40,003 nt of DNA, from the IMG/VR virus record IMGVR_UViG_3300040960_002256, positions 1-40,003 of that record; one strand, written 5' to 3'. Below are positions 32,971-39,938 of this stretch, piece by piece (the first letter of the stretch is position 1; every line of letters starts with the position of its first letter). The position numbers were made by a program, and so were the translations under genes. A model generated the notes under the pieces. It was not told the origin of the DNA. It did no database searches and was given only the letters and a program-made list of their open reading frames with translations. The DNA is from a virus.

Positions 32971-34745
32971 TAGTTTTAAAGAACCTTACAATCAAAAACT
33001 TTCAAAGTATTGGTAATGCCACACAGGCAATTAACTTAAATCACGCAGGCTTGACACTGATACTTGGTAACAACTTAGATCTTGGTGGTGAAGGATCAAG
33101 AAATGGTACAGGTAAAACTACGTTACTAAATGCGTTGAGTTTTTGTTTGTTTGGAGATGCACTAACAAATATCAAACGAGATAATTTGATTAATAAAACT
33201 AACCAAAAAAACATGAGTGTTTCTTGTGAATTTGAAGTTGATGGTAAAAGTTATAAAATTGAGCGTGGTAGAAAACCAACTTATTTTAGATTTTTTTGCA
33301 ATGATGAGATTGTTAATGAAAAAGATACAGATGAAGCACAAGGAGAGAATAGATTAACACAAGAAGAAATTCATAAAGTGTTTGGTATGTCGTTGGCATT
33401 ATTCAAACAAATAATTGCGTTAAACACTTATAACCAACCCTTCTTGAGTATGAAAGCAACAGAACAACGTGATGTTATTGAAGAATTGTTGGGTATAACT
33501 AGATTATCAACTAAAGCACAATTGCTGAAAGAACAAATTACAAAATCAAAAAACGATATCAAAGAAGAAGAATTACGTATACAAGCAGTTAAATCAAGCA
33601 ATGAAAAAATTGAAGAAACTATTAGACGTTTTAAAATCAAAAGTTCAGCATGGCAGGATGAACATTCTAAAAAAATTAACAGTGTTAACACTGCAATCAA
33701 AGAACTTGAAAATATTGATATCAATTTAGAAATTGAAAAACACAAACAACGTGATTTGTGGCAAGAAGGCAACTACAAGATTAATGAAGCCAACAAATGG
33801 ATTCAAAGTGTTGGCAACGACACAGCTAAACAACAAAAGACTGTGTCTAAGTTACAAAATGAAATTGTGTCATTAGAAGAACACAAATGCTATGCTTGTG
33901 GACAAGAGTTACATGATAACAAACAAGATGAAATCTTAACAAGTAAAAAAGCATCACTTGAAGAAGCCAATGTGCAAATTCAATTAAATGAAAATCAAAT
34001 AGTTGAACAACAAACGGTTATTGACCAAATTGGAGACATTGGAGAAGCACCCACTTGTTTTTATTCAGATGTAGATCAAGCCTATCATCACAAACAAAAT
34101 TTAGAAAAATTGCGTAACGAACTTGATTTTGTCAGCAGTCAAGAAAATCCACATATTGAACAGATTGATACTTTGCAAAATCAAAACATTGAACTTATAG
34201 ATTACAACTTGTTAAACAATCTTACTAAACTAAAAGAACACCAAGAGTTTTTGTATAGACTGTTAACATCAAAAGATTCATTTATACGTAAAAAAATTAT
34301 TGATCAAAACCTAGCATACTTAAATGCAAGATTAAATCATTATTTAGAACTGTTATATCTACCACACGAAGTTGTTTTCAAATCAGATTTATCTGTGGAA
34401 ATCACAGAACTAGGTAGAGAACTAGACTTTGATAATTTAAGTAGAGGTGAAAGAAACAGACTGATACTTGGTTTGAGTTGGGCATTTAGAGACATATATG
34501 AATCCACAAGCAAACCAATCAATCTATTGTTCATTGATGAATTAATTGACAGTGGTATGGACACACAAGGTGTTGAATCAAGCATGTCAATATTGAAAAA
34601 AATGACCAGAGAACGTGGCAAGAATGTGTTTTTAATTTCACACAAAGATGAGTTAACTGGTAGAGTTAATTCAATCATGCATGTTGTAAAAGAAAACGGC
34701 TTCACGTCTATTTCAAACGATCTTGAGATTGTTTCAAATCATTAA
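32967..34745 (+). CDS. gp46: Recombination endonuclease subunit gp46 (SbcC/Rad50-like)
   Basis: This 592-residue SMC-like ATPase (T4 gp46: 560) has Walker A GSRNGTGKTT at 43-52, a long charged coiled-coil arm interrupted by the zinc hook CYACG near residue 308, the return coil, the ABC signature LSRGERNRL near 490 and Walker B NLLFIDELID near 518, with the conserved Asp-Glu. It forms the ATP-driven clamp of the gp47 nuclease, which exposes 3' ends in recombination-dependent replication. The ATGA overlap couples it to gp47. No terminator follows; a late-box-like sequence overlaps its stop codon. Confidence 0.95.
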   Translation: MIVLKNLTIKNFQSIGNATQAINLNHAGLTLILGNNLDLGGEGSRNGTGKTTLLNALSFCLFGDALTNIKRDNLINKTNQKNMSVSCEFEVDGKSYKIERGRKPTYFRFFCNDEIVNEKDTDEAQGENRLTQEEIHKVFGMSLALFKQIIALNTYNQPFLSMKATEQRDVIEELLGITRLSTKAQLLKEQITKSKNDIKEEELRIQAVKSSNEKIEETIRRFKIKSSAWQDEHSKKINSVNTAIKELENIDINLEIEKHKQRDLWQEGNYKINEANKWIQSVGNDTAKQQKTVSKLQNEIVSLEEHKCYACGQELHDNKQDEILTSKKASLEEANVQIQLNENQIVEQQTVIDQIGDIGEAPTCFYSDVDQAYHHKQNLEKLRNELDFVSSQENPHIEQIDTLQNQNIELIDYNLLNNLTKLKEHQEFLYRLLTSKDSFIRKKIIDQNLAYLNARLNHYLELLYLPHEVVFKSDLSVEITELGRELDFDNLSRGERNRLILGLSWAFRDIYESTSKPINLLFIDELIDSGMDTQGVESSMSILKKMTRERGKNVFLISHKDELTGRVNSIMHVVKENGFTSISNDLEIVSNH

Positions 34746-34751
34746 TAAATA
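34744..34751 (+). promoter_or_regulatory. T4-like late promoter box (AATAAATA)
   Basis: AATAAATATT lies at the gp46 stop codon and 32 bases before the ATG of the 2OG oxygenase gene. The predicted leader contains AGGA at 34770-34773. Confidence 0.5.
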
Positions 34752-34783
34752 TTAAAAAGTTTATTAAACAGGAACACAATTTA

Positions 34784-35461
34784 ATGGAATCACAACAAAA
34801 ATTAGAACAACATTTTAAAGATGACTGGCAAGGCGAAAAACACATTTATGATTGGTTGCGTAAACACACTAATATTCCTTATTTGCAACTTGATATAGAT
34901 ATTCCATATCCAGAAATTTACAAAGAAGCACTTGCAGTACAAGATCAGTTTGTGGTACACAGAAAACACGAAGGTGATGAAACTTGGAAAAGTGCTTGTT
35001 TGCATGGAGTTGATGTGCATGTAACCAACGATTGGAAAGCAGATGAATACAAAGACAAAGGCTGGACTGAACCTCCAGAATATAAATGGACCAGTCTTGC
35101 AGATCAATGTCCTGTAACTACAGATTTTTTTAAAAATACTTTTCCATATAGTAGATACGACAGACTAAGGTTTATGTGGATCGAGCCAGGAGGATATATA
35201 TTACCACATCAAGACTTACCTGAAAGACACTTTGCACCTGTGAATGTGTCAATATATAATCCTGAAGGTTGTGAATTTAGATTTAAAAACTGGGGTACTG
35301 TACCTTTCACACATGGTAGTGCTTTTTTAGTTGATGTTGGCCAAGCTCACTGTGTATGGAACAGAAGCAGTGAACCAAGATTGCACATGATTGCACATGG
35401 ATCAAAAGACTGGGATCGTTTTATACCAATGCTAGAAAGAAGTTGGAAAAAATACAAATAA
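34784..35461 (+). CDS. 2OG-Fe(II) oxygenase, aspartyl/asparaginyl hydroxylase-like
   Basis: This 225-residue protein has the jelly-roll iron-binding signature. YILPHQD gives His142 and Asp144, GQAHCVW gives the distal His189, and Arg199 in SSEPRLHMIAHG would bind 2-oxoglutarate. The surrounding text (YDRLRFMWIEPGGYILPHQD, then VNVSIYNPEGCEFRFKNWG and HGSAFLVDVGQAHCVWN) is like the aspartyl/asparaginyl beta-hydroxylase and related oxygenases common in marine T4-like phages. Its substrate is unknown: protein side chain, nucleic acid base or small molecule. It has a late box and AGGA upstream, and the next gene starts two bases after its stop. Confidence 0.82.
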   Translation: MESQQKLEQHFKDDWQGEKHIYDWLRKHTNIPYLQLDIDIPYPEIYKEALAVQDQFVVHRKHEGDETWKSACLHGVDVHVTNDWKADEYKDKGWTEPPEYKWTSLADQCPVTTDFFKNTFPYSRYDRLRFMWIEPGGYILPHQDLPERHFAPVNVSIYNPEGCEFRFKNWGTVPFTHGSAFLVDVGQAHCVWNRSSEPRLHMIAHGSKDWDRFIPMLERSWKKYK

Positions 35462-35463
35462 GA

Positions 35464-36639
35464 ATGACTAAGCCTACTAACATTCTTAATAAACAATATA
35501 CATTGGTTATCTTAAAAAATGATACTATTTTAGATAGTATTAAAGATTTCTTTTATCAAGACTTGTTTCATGAGATTGAAAATGTTGTTTATACTAGTAT
35601 GAAAGAGTTTGACCGTGTATTAGATAAAGTCAATACTAGTCATATTATTGTAATTCAAGAAGGTTGTTTCTTTTACGATCATCTCACAGTAAACTTTCTC
35701 AAAGATATTGACAGCAGTTTAGAAGAGTATTCTTTAATAGGACACATACTTAACCGTAAAGGTTCTTACTATAATATACACGAACAATGTTTTATTCTTA
35801 ATATAAATCACTGGCGTCAAGCAGGAATGCCTAAATTTTATGACAATTCTGTTGATAATTTAATTAGTGTTAAAAGGTCAGATGATAATTTCCACGATGA
35901 TTATACTCCTAAGTGGATTAGCAAAGATACTGAAAACACAGAACACACAGAAAAAGTTATCAAACTTAAATTTGGTGGCAAAGTTATCAGTGAAATGTTA
36001 AAACATAATTTTAAAATACGTCCTTTTGCTGAACATGAAAGAAATTCAAAAAAGTTTATATATTACGAACAGCAAGAACAGATAGAAAATTTACTAGCAT
36101 GGGATAAGTTAAACGCAAATCATAAACATTATTTTCCTTATACAACAAAACCACAAAGTATTGAATTCACAAATAATGGTGAACACTATATTTCAGTTGC
36201 AAATGGATTGGAAAGTTTATTTAGAATTAATAAAGTATATGAAGGTATAAAAAAAATTACATTTTATGATATTTCAATAACTGCATTAATATTCACTGAA
36301 ATTTTTATTAACAAATTTTATGACCATTATATTCAATTTGTTGATGATTTTCAAACTTTATTACCAAGCAAACATCATAAAATTAAACCAACTGATCATA
36401 ACATTACATTAAACAAAATCAAACCTGTATTAGAGCATATCAGGAATAACAACATAACAGTAGAGTATCTTGTAGGAGATATCACAAGAAATAATATAAT
36501 TAAAAATATTAATAAACCTACACTAATTAGCCTAACAAATGTGTTTACATATCAAAAAAATCTAATTAGAAAAGAAGAAAGAGAATCTTATATACAAGAA
36601 TTAAACAATCAACCTAATATTAAGGAAGTTTTATTTTAG
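35464..36639 (+). CDS. Unknown two-part protein, paralogue A
   Basis: From the ATG at 35464 the product has 391 residues; a TTG 21 bases earlier lies inside the previous gene and is less likely. Part one (about 1-195) includes HIIVIQEGCFFYDHLTVNFL, SLIGHILNRKG, CFILNINHWRQAGMPKF and NFKIRPFAEHERN. It resembles GT-like segments in marine phage proteins (GHILDR and LHxQ patterns). Part two (about 240-391) has YISVANGLESL, ITFYDISITALIFTEI, VEYLVGDIT and LISLTNVFTYQ, a layout like a Rossmann-fold methyltransferase (acidic residue after strand 2, Asn-Val-Phe after strand 4). The function is not known. A paralogue in opposite orientation lies at 37028-38116. No cysteine cluster or membrane span is seen. 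Confidence 0.65.
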   Translation: MTKPTNILNKQYTLVILKNDTILDSIKDFFYQDLFHEIENVVYTSMKEFDRVLDKVNTSHIIVIQEGCFFYDHLTVNFLKDIDSSLEEYSLIGHILNRKGSYYNIHEQCFILNINHWRQAGMPKFYDNSVDNLISVKRSDDNFHDDYTPKWISKDTENTEHTEKVIKLKFGGKVISEMLKHNFKIRPFAEHERNSKKFIYYEQQEQIENLLAWDKLNANHKHYFPYTTKPQSIEFTNNGEHYISVANGLESLFRINKVYEGIKKITFYDISITALIFTEIFINKFYDHYIQFVDDFQTLLPSKHHKIKPTDHNITLNKIKPVLEHIRNNNITVEYLVGDITRNNIIKNINKPTLISLTNVFTYQKNLIRKEERESYIQELNNQPNIKEVLF

Positions 36640-36647
36640 TATAAATA
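36640..36647 (+). promoter_or_regulatory. T4-like late promoter box (TATAAATA)
   Basis: A perfect TATAAATA begins one base after the upstream stop codon and 26 bases before the ATG at 36674 (a first-position match to the T4 consensus). AGGAGC lies in the predicted leader. Confidence 0.7.
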
Positions 36648-36673
36648 CCATTAGAATAAAAGGAGCAAAAACA

Positions 36674-37036
36674 ATGAATTTTGAACAATTGGTAAGATAC
36701 ACATTAGAATATGGTAATCAATTACGATATTACCATTGGCAAACATCTAGTTATGCACAACACGAAGCACTAGGTGAATTTTATAACGGACTATCAACAA
36801 AGATAGATGGATTAGTTGAATCATGGCAAGGTCGTAATGGAAACATCAAAGTCGACCAAGGCAGTGTTGAACTAGTTGATTATTCAGATGTTGATGCTGT
36901 GATTGAAAGTGCTGAAAATTTAAGAGATGCTTACGAACAATTTAAAGAAAAAATCAGTTACGGTGATATTCAAAATCAAATTGACGAAGTTGTTGAATTA
37001 ATTAATCACACAATATATCTATTAAAATTAAAATAA
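36674..37036 (+). CDS. Dps/ferritin-like small protein (DUF5856-like)
   Basis: This is a 120-residue helical protein. NQLRYYHWQTSSYAQHEALG and FYNGLSTKIDGLVESWQG hold His21-Trp22, His30, Asp45 and Glu49. In Dps the second His, Asp and Glu of the ferroxidase site are spaced +15 and +19 (E. coli H63, D78, E82), exactly as here from His30. The first His is 9 rather than 12 residues before it. I recall a DUF5856-type family of such proteins in T4-like phages. A Dps-like oligomer could bind iron or DNA in the virion or infected cell, but that is inferred. It has a perfect late box and AGGAGC upstream, and its 3' end overlaps the convergent gene by 9 bases. Confidence 0.65.
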   Translation: MNFEQLVRYTLEYGNQLRYYHWQTSSYAQHEALGEFYNGLSTKIDGLVESWQGRNGNIKVDQGSVELVDYSDVDAVIESAENLRDAYEQFKEKISYGDIQNQIDEVVELINHTIYLLKLK

Positions 37037-38116
37037 AATTTCAAATTTATTTTGGTGTTGCATGGCCATATTGTACCAGTAATTTTTTTCACCTTTTCTG
37101 ATGTGATTATGACTGTATTCAAACACATTTGACAAGTGAAGCAGTGTGTTGGTATTTACATTTTTAAAAACAAATAATCTTGTAATATCTCCATAACAAT
37201 AGTCTACTGTTATATCATTGTTTCGAATATGTTCTATCACAGGCATTACTTCGTTAACATCTTTGATATACTGATCAATTTGATTGTATCCATGAGCATC
37301 AACATGCAAAGTGGTCCATGGTCTTCCTCCAAAAGTATTTTCAAAATGTTCAACAAATTTTTTATAATCTGCTTCAAAATCAGACAACAGCAATTCTGTA
37401 AATATCAAAGCAGGCATTGATATATCATAATATGTGATATGTTTTATTGATTGATAAACATTTTTTATTTTACGTAGACTCTCAACACCGTTTGCTACTG
37501 AAATATAATTAGGATAAAATTCAGAAAATTCATTTTTTCTCACAGTTGTTGCTACTGGATAGTAGTAAGATTTAGGTGGAATACTTTCCCATGACAGCAG
37601 ATTTGTTACTTGATCTTTTTTACTGTAATATAAAAATGTTTTAGATTGATTTTCATAATTGTTAAATGGTCTAATTTTAAAATTATTTTTTAGTAATACA
37701 TCTATAACTTTATTGCCAAATTCACGCTCGTCTAATAAAAAGTCTGGTGCACCTACTTGTTTCCAATCATGCAAGTTCAAAATAAAAGTGTTTGACTCTA
37801 ATTTGGAATCATTATTTAATAAATTTCCTATTAATGAATATTGGTTAAAATCTTTAACTGTTTTTCTTAAAAAATCATTGTCTATATGATTAGTAAAAAA
37901 CACACCTTCTTCAATCACTATAGCAAATTTGTTTGTGACTTGTGTTTCTAAACATTTAGTAAGCTCTTGCTTTTCAATGCAAAAAGATTCTTTGATTAAA
38001 TCATGTAAAAGCATTTCATAAAAATAGTCTTTGATACTTTTTAATAAACTGTGATTTTTAATAATGATTAAACTGAAATTTTCTTCAATATCACTGACTT
38101 TGATTTCTGATTGCAT
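37028..38116 (-). CDS. Unknown two-part protein, paralogue B
   Basis: This 362-residue protein aligns end to end with the one at 35464-36639. Matching segments are FAIVIEEGVFFTNHIDNDFL, QYSLIGNLLN, NTFILNLHDWKQVGAPDF, NNFKIRPFNNYENQSKTFLY, YISVANGVESLRKI, ITYYDISMPALIFTEL, VDYCYGDITR and LSNVFEYSHNHIRKGEK, with both proteins ending in a E-[VI]-L-F tail. The middle region is shorter than in A by about 25 residues (a Lys/Asp-rich insertion in A). The gene is on the opposite strand and shares its 3' end with the Dps-like gene. A late box lies 36 bases upstream, inside the nuclease gene. The function is unknown. Confidence 0.65.
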   Translation of the reverse strand: MQSEIKVSDIEENFSLIIIKNHSLLKSIKDYFYEMLLHDLIKESFCIEKQELTKCLETQVTNKFAIVIEEGVFFTNHIDNDFLRKTVKDFNQYSLIGNLLNNDSKLESNTFILNLHDWKQVGAPDFLLDEREFGNKVIDVLLKNNFKIRPFNNYENQSKTFLYYSKKDQVTNLLSWESIPPKSYYYPVATTVRKNEFSEFYPNYISVANGVESLRKIKNVYQSIKHITYYDISMPALIFTELLLSDFEADYKKFVEHFENTFGGRPWTTLHVDAHGYNQIDQYIKDVNEVMPVIEHIRNNDITVDYCYGDITRLFVFKNVNTNTLLHLSNVFEYSHNHIRKGEKNYWYNMAMQHQNKFEILF

Positions 38117-38588
38117 CTTTGTTGTTTGTCCAAAATTCTTTTGCTGTGATGTATTTATAGGTCTTGTAAGTTTTAGAAAATGTTAAATCTTGCCATTGAG
38201 TTGGATCCCATAAAACAAATTCACCTTGCCTAGAAATTTTTACACACAATAACCATTTGTCTTGTGATTCGCAACTTTCTTGTGATTGACGAATCCATTC
38301 ATCGAGCTGTTTGACTTCTTCACCTAGTGCCAATTGATTCCATTTAAATTCACCGTAGTTTTTTGCTTCAATTACCAGCAGTGGAAATGAGTCAGGTGGA
38401 ATTATGTCACCTTTAAATCCTCTGGTTTGGTTTTCGCTTAATGTTTGTGTTCGCACAATGTTTTGACCACCCACAAAAGCACCCGAGTATGGTACTCGAG
38501 TAAATGATTCGTTGTACAAATCTGAGAGAAAATTTGCTATATCTCGCTCGTACGATTTGCCTTTGTTTTTGCTTTTTCTACCACTCAT
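38091..38588 (-). CDS. PD-(D/E)XK nuclease / Holliday junction resolvase-like
   Basis: This 165-residue protein has the features of PD-(D/E)XK nucleases. NKGKSYERDIANFLSDLY gives the helix-1 Glu14, GFKGDIIPP gives Asp61, and PLLVIEAKNYGEF gives the E-x-K pair Glu74 and Lys76. The basic N-terminal tail (SGRKSKNKGK) is like that of archaeal or RecU-type resolvases. It may resolve recombination intermediates or act as a structure-specific nuclease during DNA packaging. In T4 that job belongs to the unrelated gp49. The ATG at 38588 sits about 7 bases after a strong -10, so its mRNA has almost no leader. It overlaps paralogue B by 26 bases. Confidence 0.72.
   Translation of the reverse strand: MSGRKSKNKGKSYERDIANFLSDLYNESFTRVPYSGAFVGGQNIVRTQTLSENQTRGFKGDIIPPDSFPLLVIEAKNYGEFKWNQLALGEEVKQLDEWIRQSQESCESQDKWLLCVKISRQGEFVLWDPTQWQDLTFSKTYKTYKYITAKEFWTNNKDAIRNQSQ
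38152..38159 (-). promoter_or_regulatory. T4-like late promoter box (TATAAATA)
   Basis: A perfect TATAAATA on the minus strand lies 36 bases before the ATG at 38116, within the 3' end of the nuclease gene. It would allow paralogue B to be made late and separately from the nuclease. Confidence 0.5.
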
Positions 38589-38595
38589 AATGACT

Positions 38596-38624
38596 ATTAT
38601 ACATTATTTAATTGTTAAAAGCAA
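38596..38624 (-). promoter_or_regulatory. Early-type promoter of the nuclease gene
   Basis: On the minus strand TTGCTT (38624-38619), 17 bases, TATAAT (38601-38596). The start is expected within a base or two of the ATG at 38588. Confidence 0.78.
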
Positions 38625-38625
38625 C

Positions 38626-38633
38626 TATAAATA
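38626..38633 (+). promoter_or_regulatory. T4-like late promoter box (TATAAATA)
   Basis: A perfect TATAAATA on the plus strand, next to the -35 of the divergent early promoter, five bases before the first ATG of the methyltransferase gene. Transcripts would start close to 38640. Confidence 0.5.
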
Positions 38634-38638
38634 TTTGC

Positions 38639-39391
38639 ATGGAAGAAATGCGGCCAGATCTGTTGTATCAATTAACGATGAACATGATCGATGATGAATC
38701 AGAATATGATATCAAACAACAATATCACAAAGACATGATTTACAAAAGATGTCACGAACTAGAACTCACATCATACTTAAAACAGTATTATCAAAAAATT
38801 AGCACAAATCATGATCTTTCACAACCGTTGTCTGTGGTTGAATTGGGTTGTAGTTTTGGGTTTTTGTTCTTTGCAGAACAGTTGTTTAGTGATTTTAAAT
38901 TTAAAAGTTGGATTGGCTATGACATTGACCAAAAAGGTATAACAGTTGCAAACAAAATAAAAGACAGTCTGGGTTTTGACAATTGTCAGTTTATTCACAG
39001 TGCAACTACAAACACCAATACTGACATTTTATATGTCAAAGACAGTTATCCATTGGGCATGGACATATACCAACCTGGCAATTGTCCAGTACCAAACACA
39101 CACTTTAGTCAACTGCCCAGTGCTGACATATATCTAATAGACATTGAAGGTGCCTGTATTGACTTGGATTTAGATCAATTGGATTTTAAAGTCTTAATGA
39201 TTGAAACCAATACCAAATCTGCAACATCAAAGTTTTTGAAATTGATACTGTCACGTGAAAACACAACCTATAGATGTATACATTCACATGTGATAAAAAA
39301 TAATAAAGATAAAAGTTTCTATATCTTTGTGAAAAGAAATCCTGAAAACAATAATAATTTATTTAGACCTTATAGAGACAACTCGGCTTAA
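38639..39391 (+). CDS. FkbM-like SAM-dependent methyltransferase
   Basis: From the ATG at 38639 the protein has 250 residues. Other ATGs at 38648, 38678 and 38684 are possible, and none has a good binding site. SVVELGCSFGFLFFAEQL (motif I, Glu68 to Gly74) and SWIGYDIDQKGITVANKI (acidic residue after strand 2) form the SAM-binding site. ADIYLIDIEGACIDLDLDQL then LMIETN resembles the FkbM pattern LKIDVEGAE...L. FkbM enzymes O-methylate sugars or polyketides, so modification of a glycan made by the glycosyltransferases is possible. It is single, with no terminator except the weak hairpin at about 39403, and faces the structured RNA region. Confidence 0.72.
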   Translation: MEEMRPDLLYQLTMNMIDDESEYDIKQQYHKDMIYKRCHELELTSYLKQYYQKISTNHDLSQPLSVVELGCSFGFLFFAEQLFSDFKFKSWIGYDIDQKGITVANKIKDSLGFDNCQFIHSATTNTNTDILYVKDSYPLGMDIYQPGNCPVPNTHFSQLPSADIYLIDIEGACIDLDLDQLDFKVLMIETNTKSATSKFLKLILSRENTTYRCIHSHVIKNNKDKSFYIFVKRNPENNNNLFRPYRDNSA

Positions 39392-39400
39392 TTAAATTAA

Positions 39401-39463
39401 ATCACCTCCGCGATGGTGTTATCACGTCCTTTGCGGAACTGTGATCATCTTTGCGATACTGCT
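39401..39463. repeat. Three imperfect tandem repeats
   Basis: Units 39401-39420, 39421-39443 and 39444-39463 begin ATCACCTCCGCG, ATCACGTCCTTTGCG and ATCATCTTTGCG. Units 2 and 3 are clearly related and unit 1 is looser. On the minus strand units 2 and 3 form short stems around the same loop, GCAAA (UCC/GGA and AUC/GAU). Confidence 0.55.
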
Positions 39464-39865
39464 AATTTTGATTTGTATTAGATTCTATATGAGTATGCAC
39501 TTATTACCAAGATTTGGCCATACTTCACCCGTTGCCGGGCGAAGTACTTTTCTTTGTTAATAAGTTGTTTTGTTACTCATTACCAGAGATCAGTCATCTA
39601 ACTCACGGAACCTAAAGAGGCGGTTGGCCGGTACCCCTATCATTCCTACTTCATCCAACGGGACTTGTACATACCCAGAGTTAGCAGTTTATGTACAAGA
39701 CAATGGTTGCATTTCTTTCTCTAGCAGAGCCATTATCATTTGTGCCTTAGTTAACACTTGCCTTGCAACACTAGATTCACCATCTTTATGACGCATTTCT
39801 AGGATCTTATTGATCAATTGAGTTGCTATGTTATGCCTGAAAATTTGCCTTGATATTTGCCTATA
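39401..39865 (-). ncRNA. Candidate structured non-coding RNA with pseudoknot
   Basis: The 547-base gap between genes is GC-richer than its surroundings and folds well on the minus strand. Helices (plus coordinates): 39664-39673 with 39690-39699 (10 bp); its loop 39681-39688 with 39458-39465 (8 bp), making a pseudoknot; inside that, nested 39574-39580 with 39489-39495 (7 bp), 39556-39565 with 39499-39507 (9 bp, one bulge) and 39521-39531 with 39536-39546 (11 bp) closed by a GCAA tetraloop. Further up, 39730-39737 pairs with 39699-39706 (8 bp, stacked on hairpin 39719-39729). The wobble pairs are G-U on the minus strand but would be A-C on the plus strand, so the RNA is leftward. A promoter at 39875-39903 could make it. 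The class is unknown. Confidence 0.6.
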
Positions 39866-39938
39866 TAATTTGTATAATGTAACAAGTAGCAACAAAAGTC
39901 AACCTCTTTTTTGATTAAATACACAAAAAGGCAAATAT
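39854..39938. repeat. Inverted 10-base motif ATATTTGCCT/AGGCAAATAT
   Basis: ATATTTGCCT at 39854-39863 is the exact reverse complement of AGGCAAATAT at 39929-39938; a near copy, AAATTTGCCT, is at 39842-39851. One copy directly precedes the ATG at 39939 and the others fall near the start of the leftward transcript. They could be operators or RNA-level control sites. Confidence 0.4.
39875..39903 (-). promoter_or_regulatory. Early-type promoter toward the structured RNA
   Basis: On the minus strand TTGACT (39903-39898), 17 bases, CATTAT (39880-39875). Transcription would begin near 39868 and run left through the structured region. The -10 is imperfect, but the -35 and spacing match the other early promoters in the window. 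Confidence 0.55.

Noticed and set aside
39580-39670. tRNA-like stretch in the right-hand gap
   Set aside because: Some stems and a GGTTCC sequence are present on the minus strand, but no cloverleaf with a 7-bp acceptor, anticodon arm and T arm could be built.
39689-39895. A 68-codon minus-strand frame, with an inner ATG at 39796, in the right-hand gap
   Set aside because: The long form starts with TTG inside the promoter spacer. The ATG form has 35 codons and no binding site, and its bases take part in the proposed RNA helices. I treat it as chance, although a short peptide cannot be excluded.
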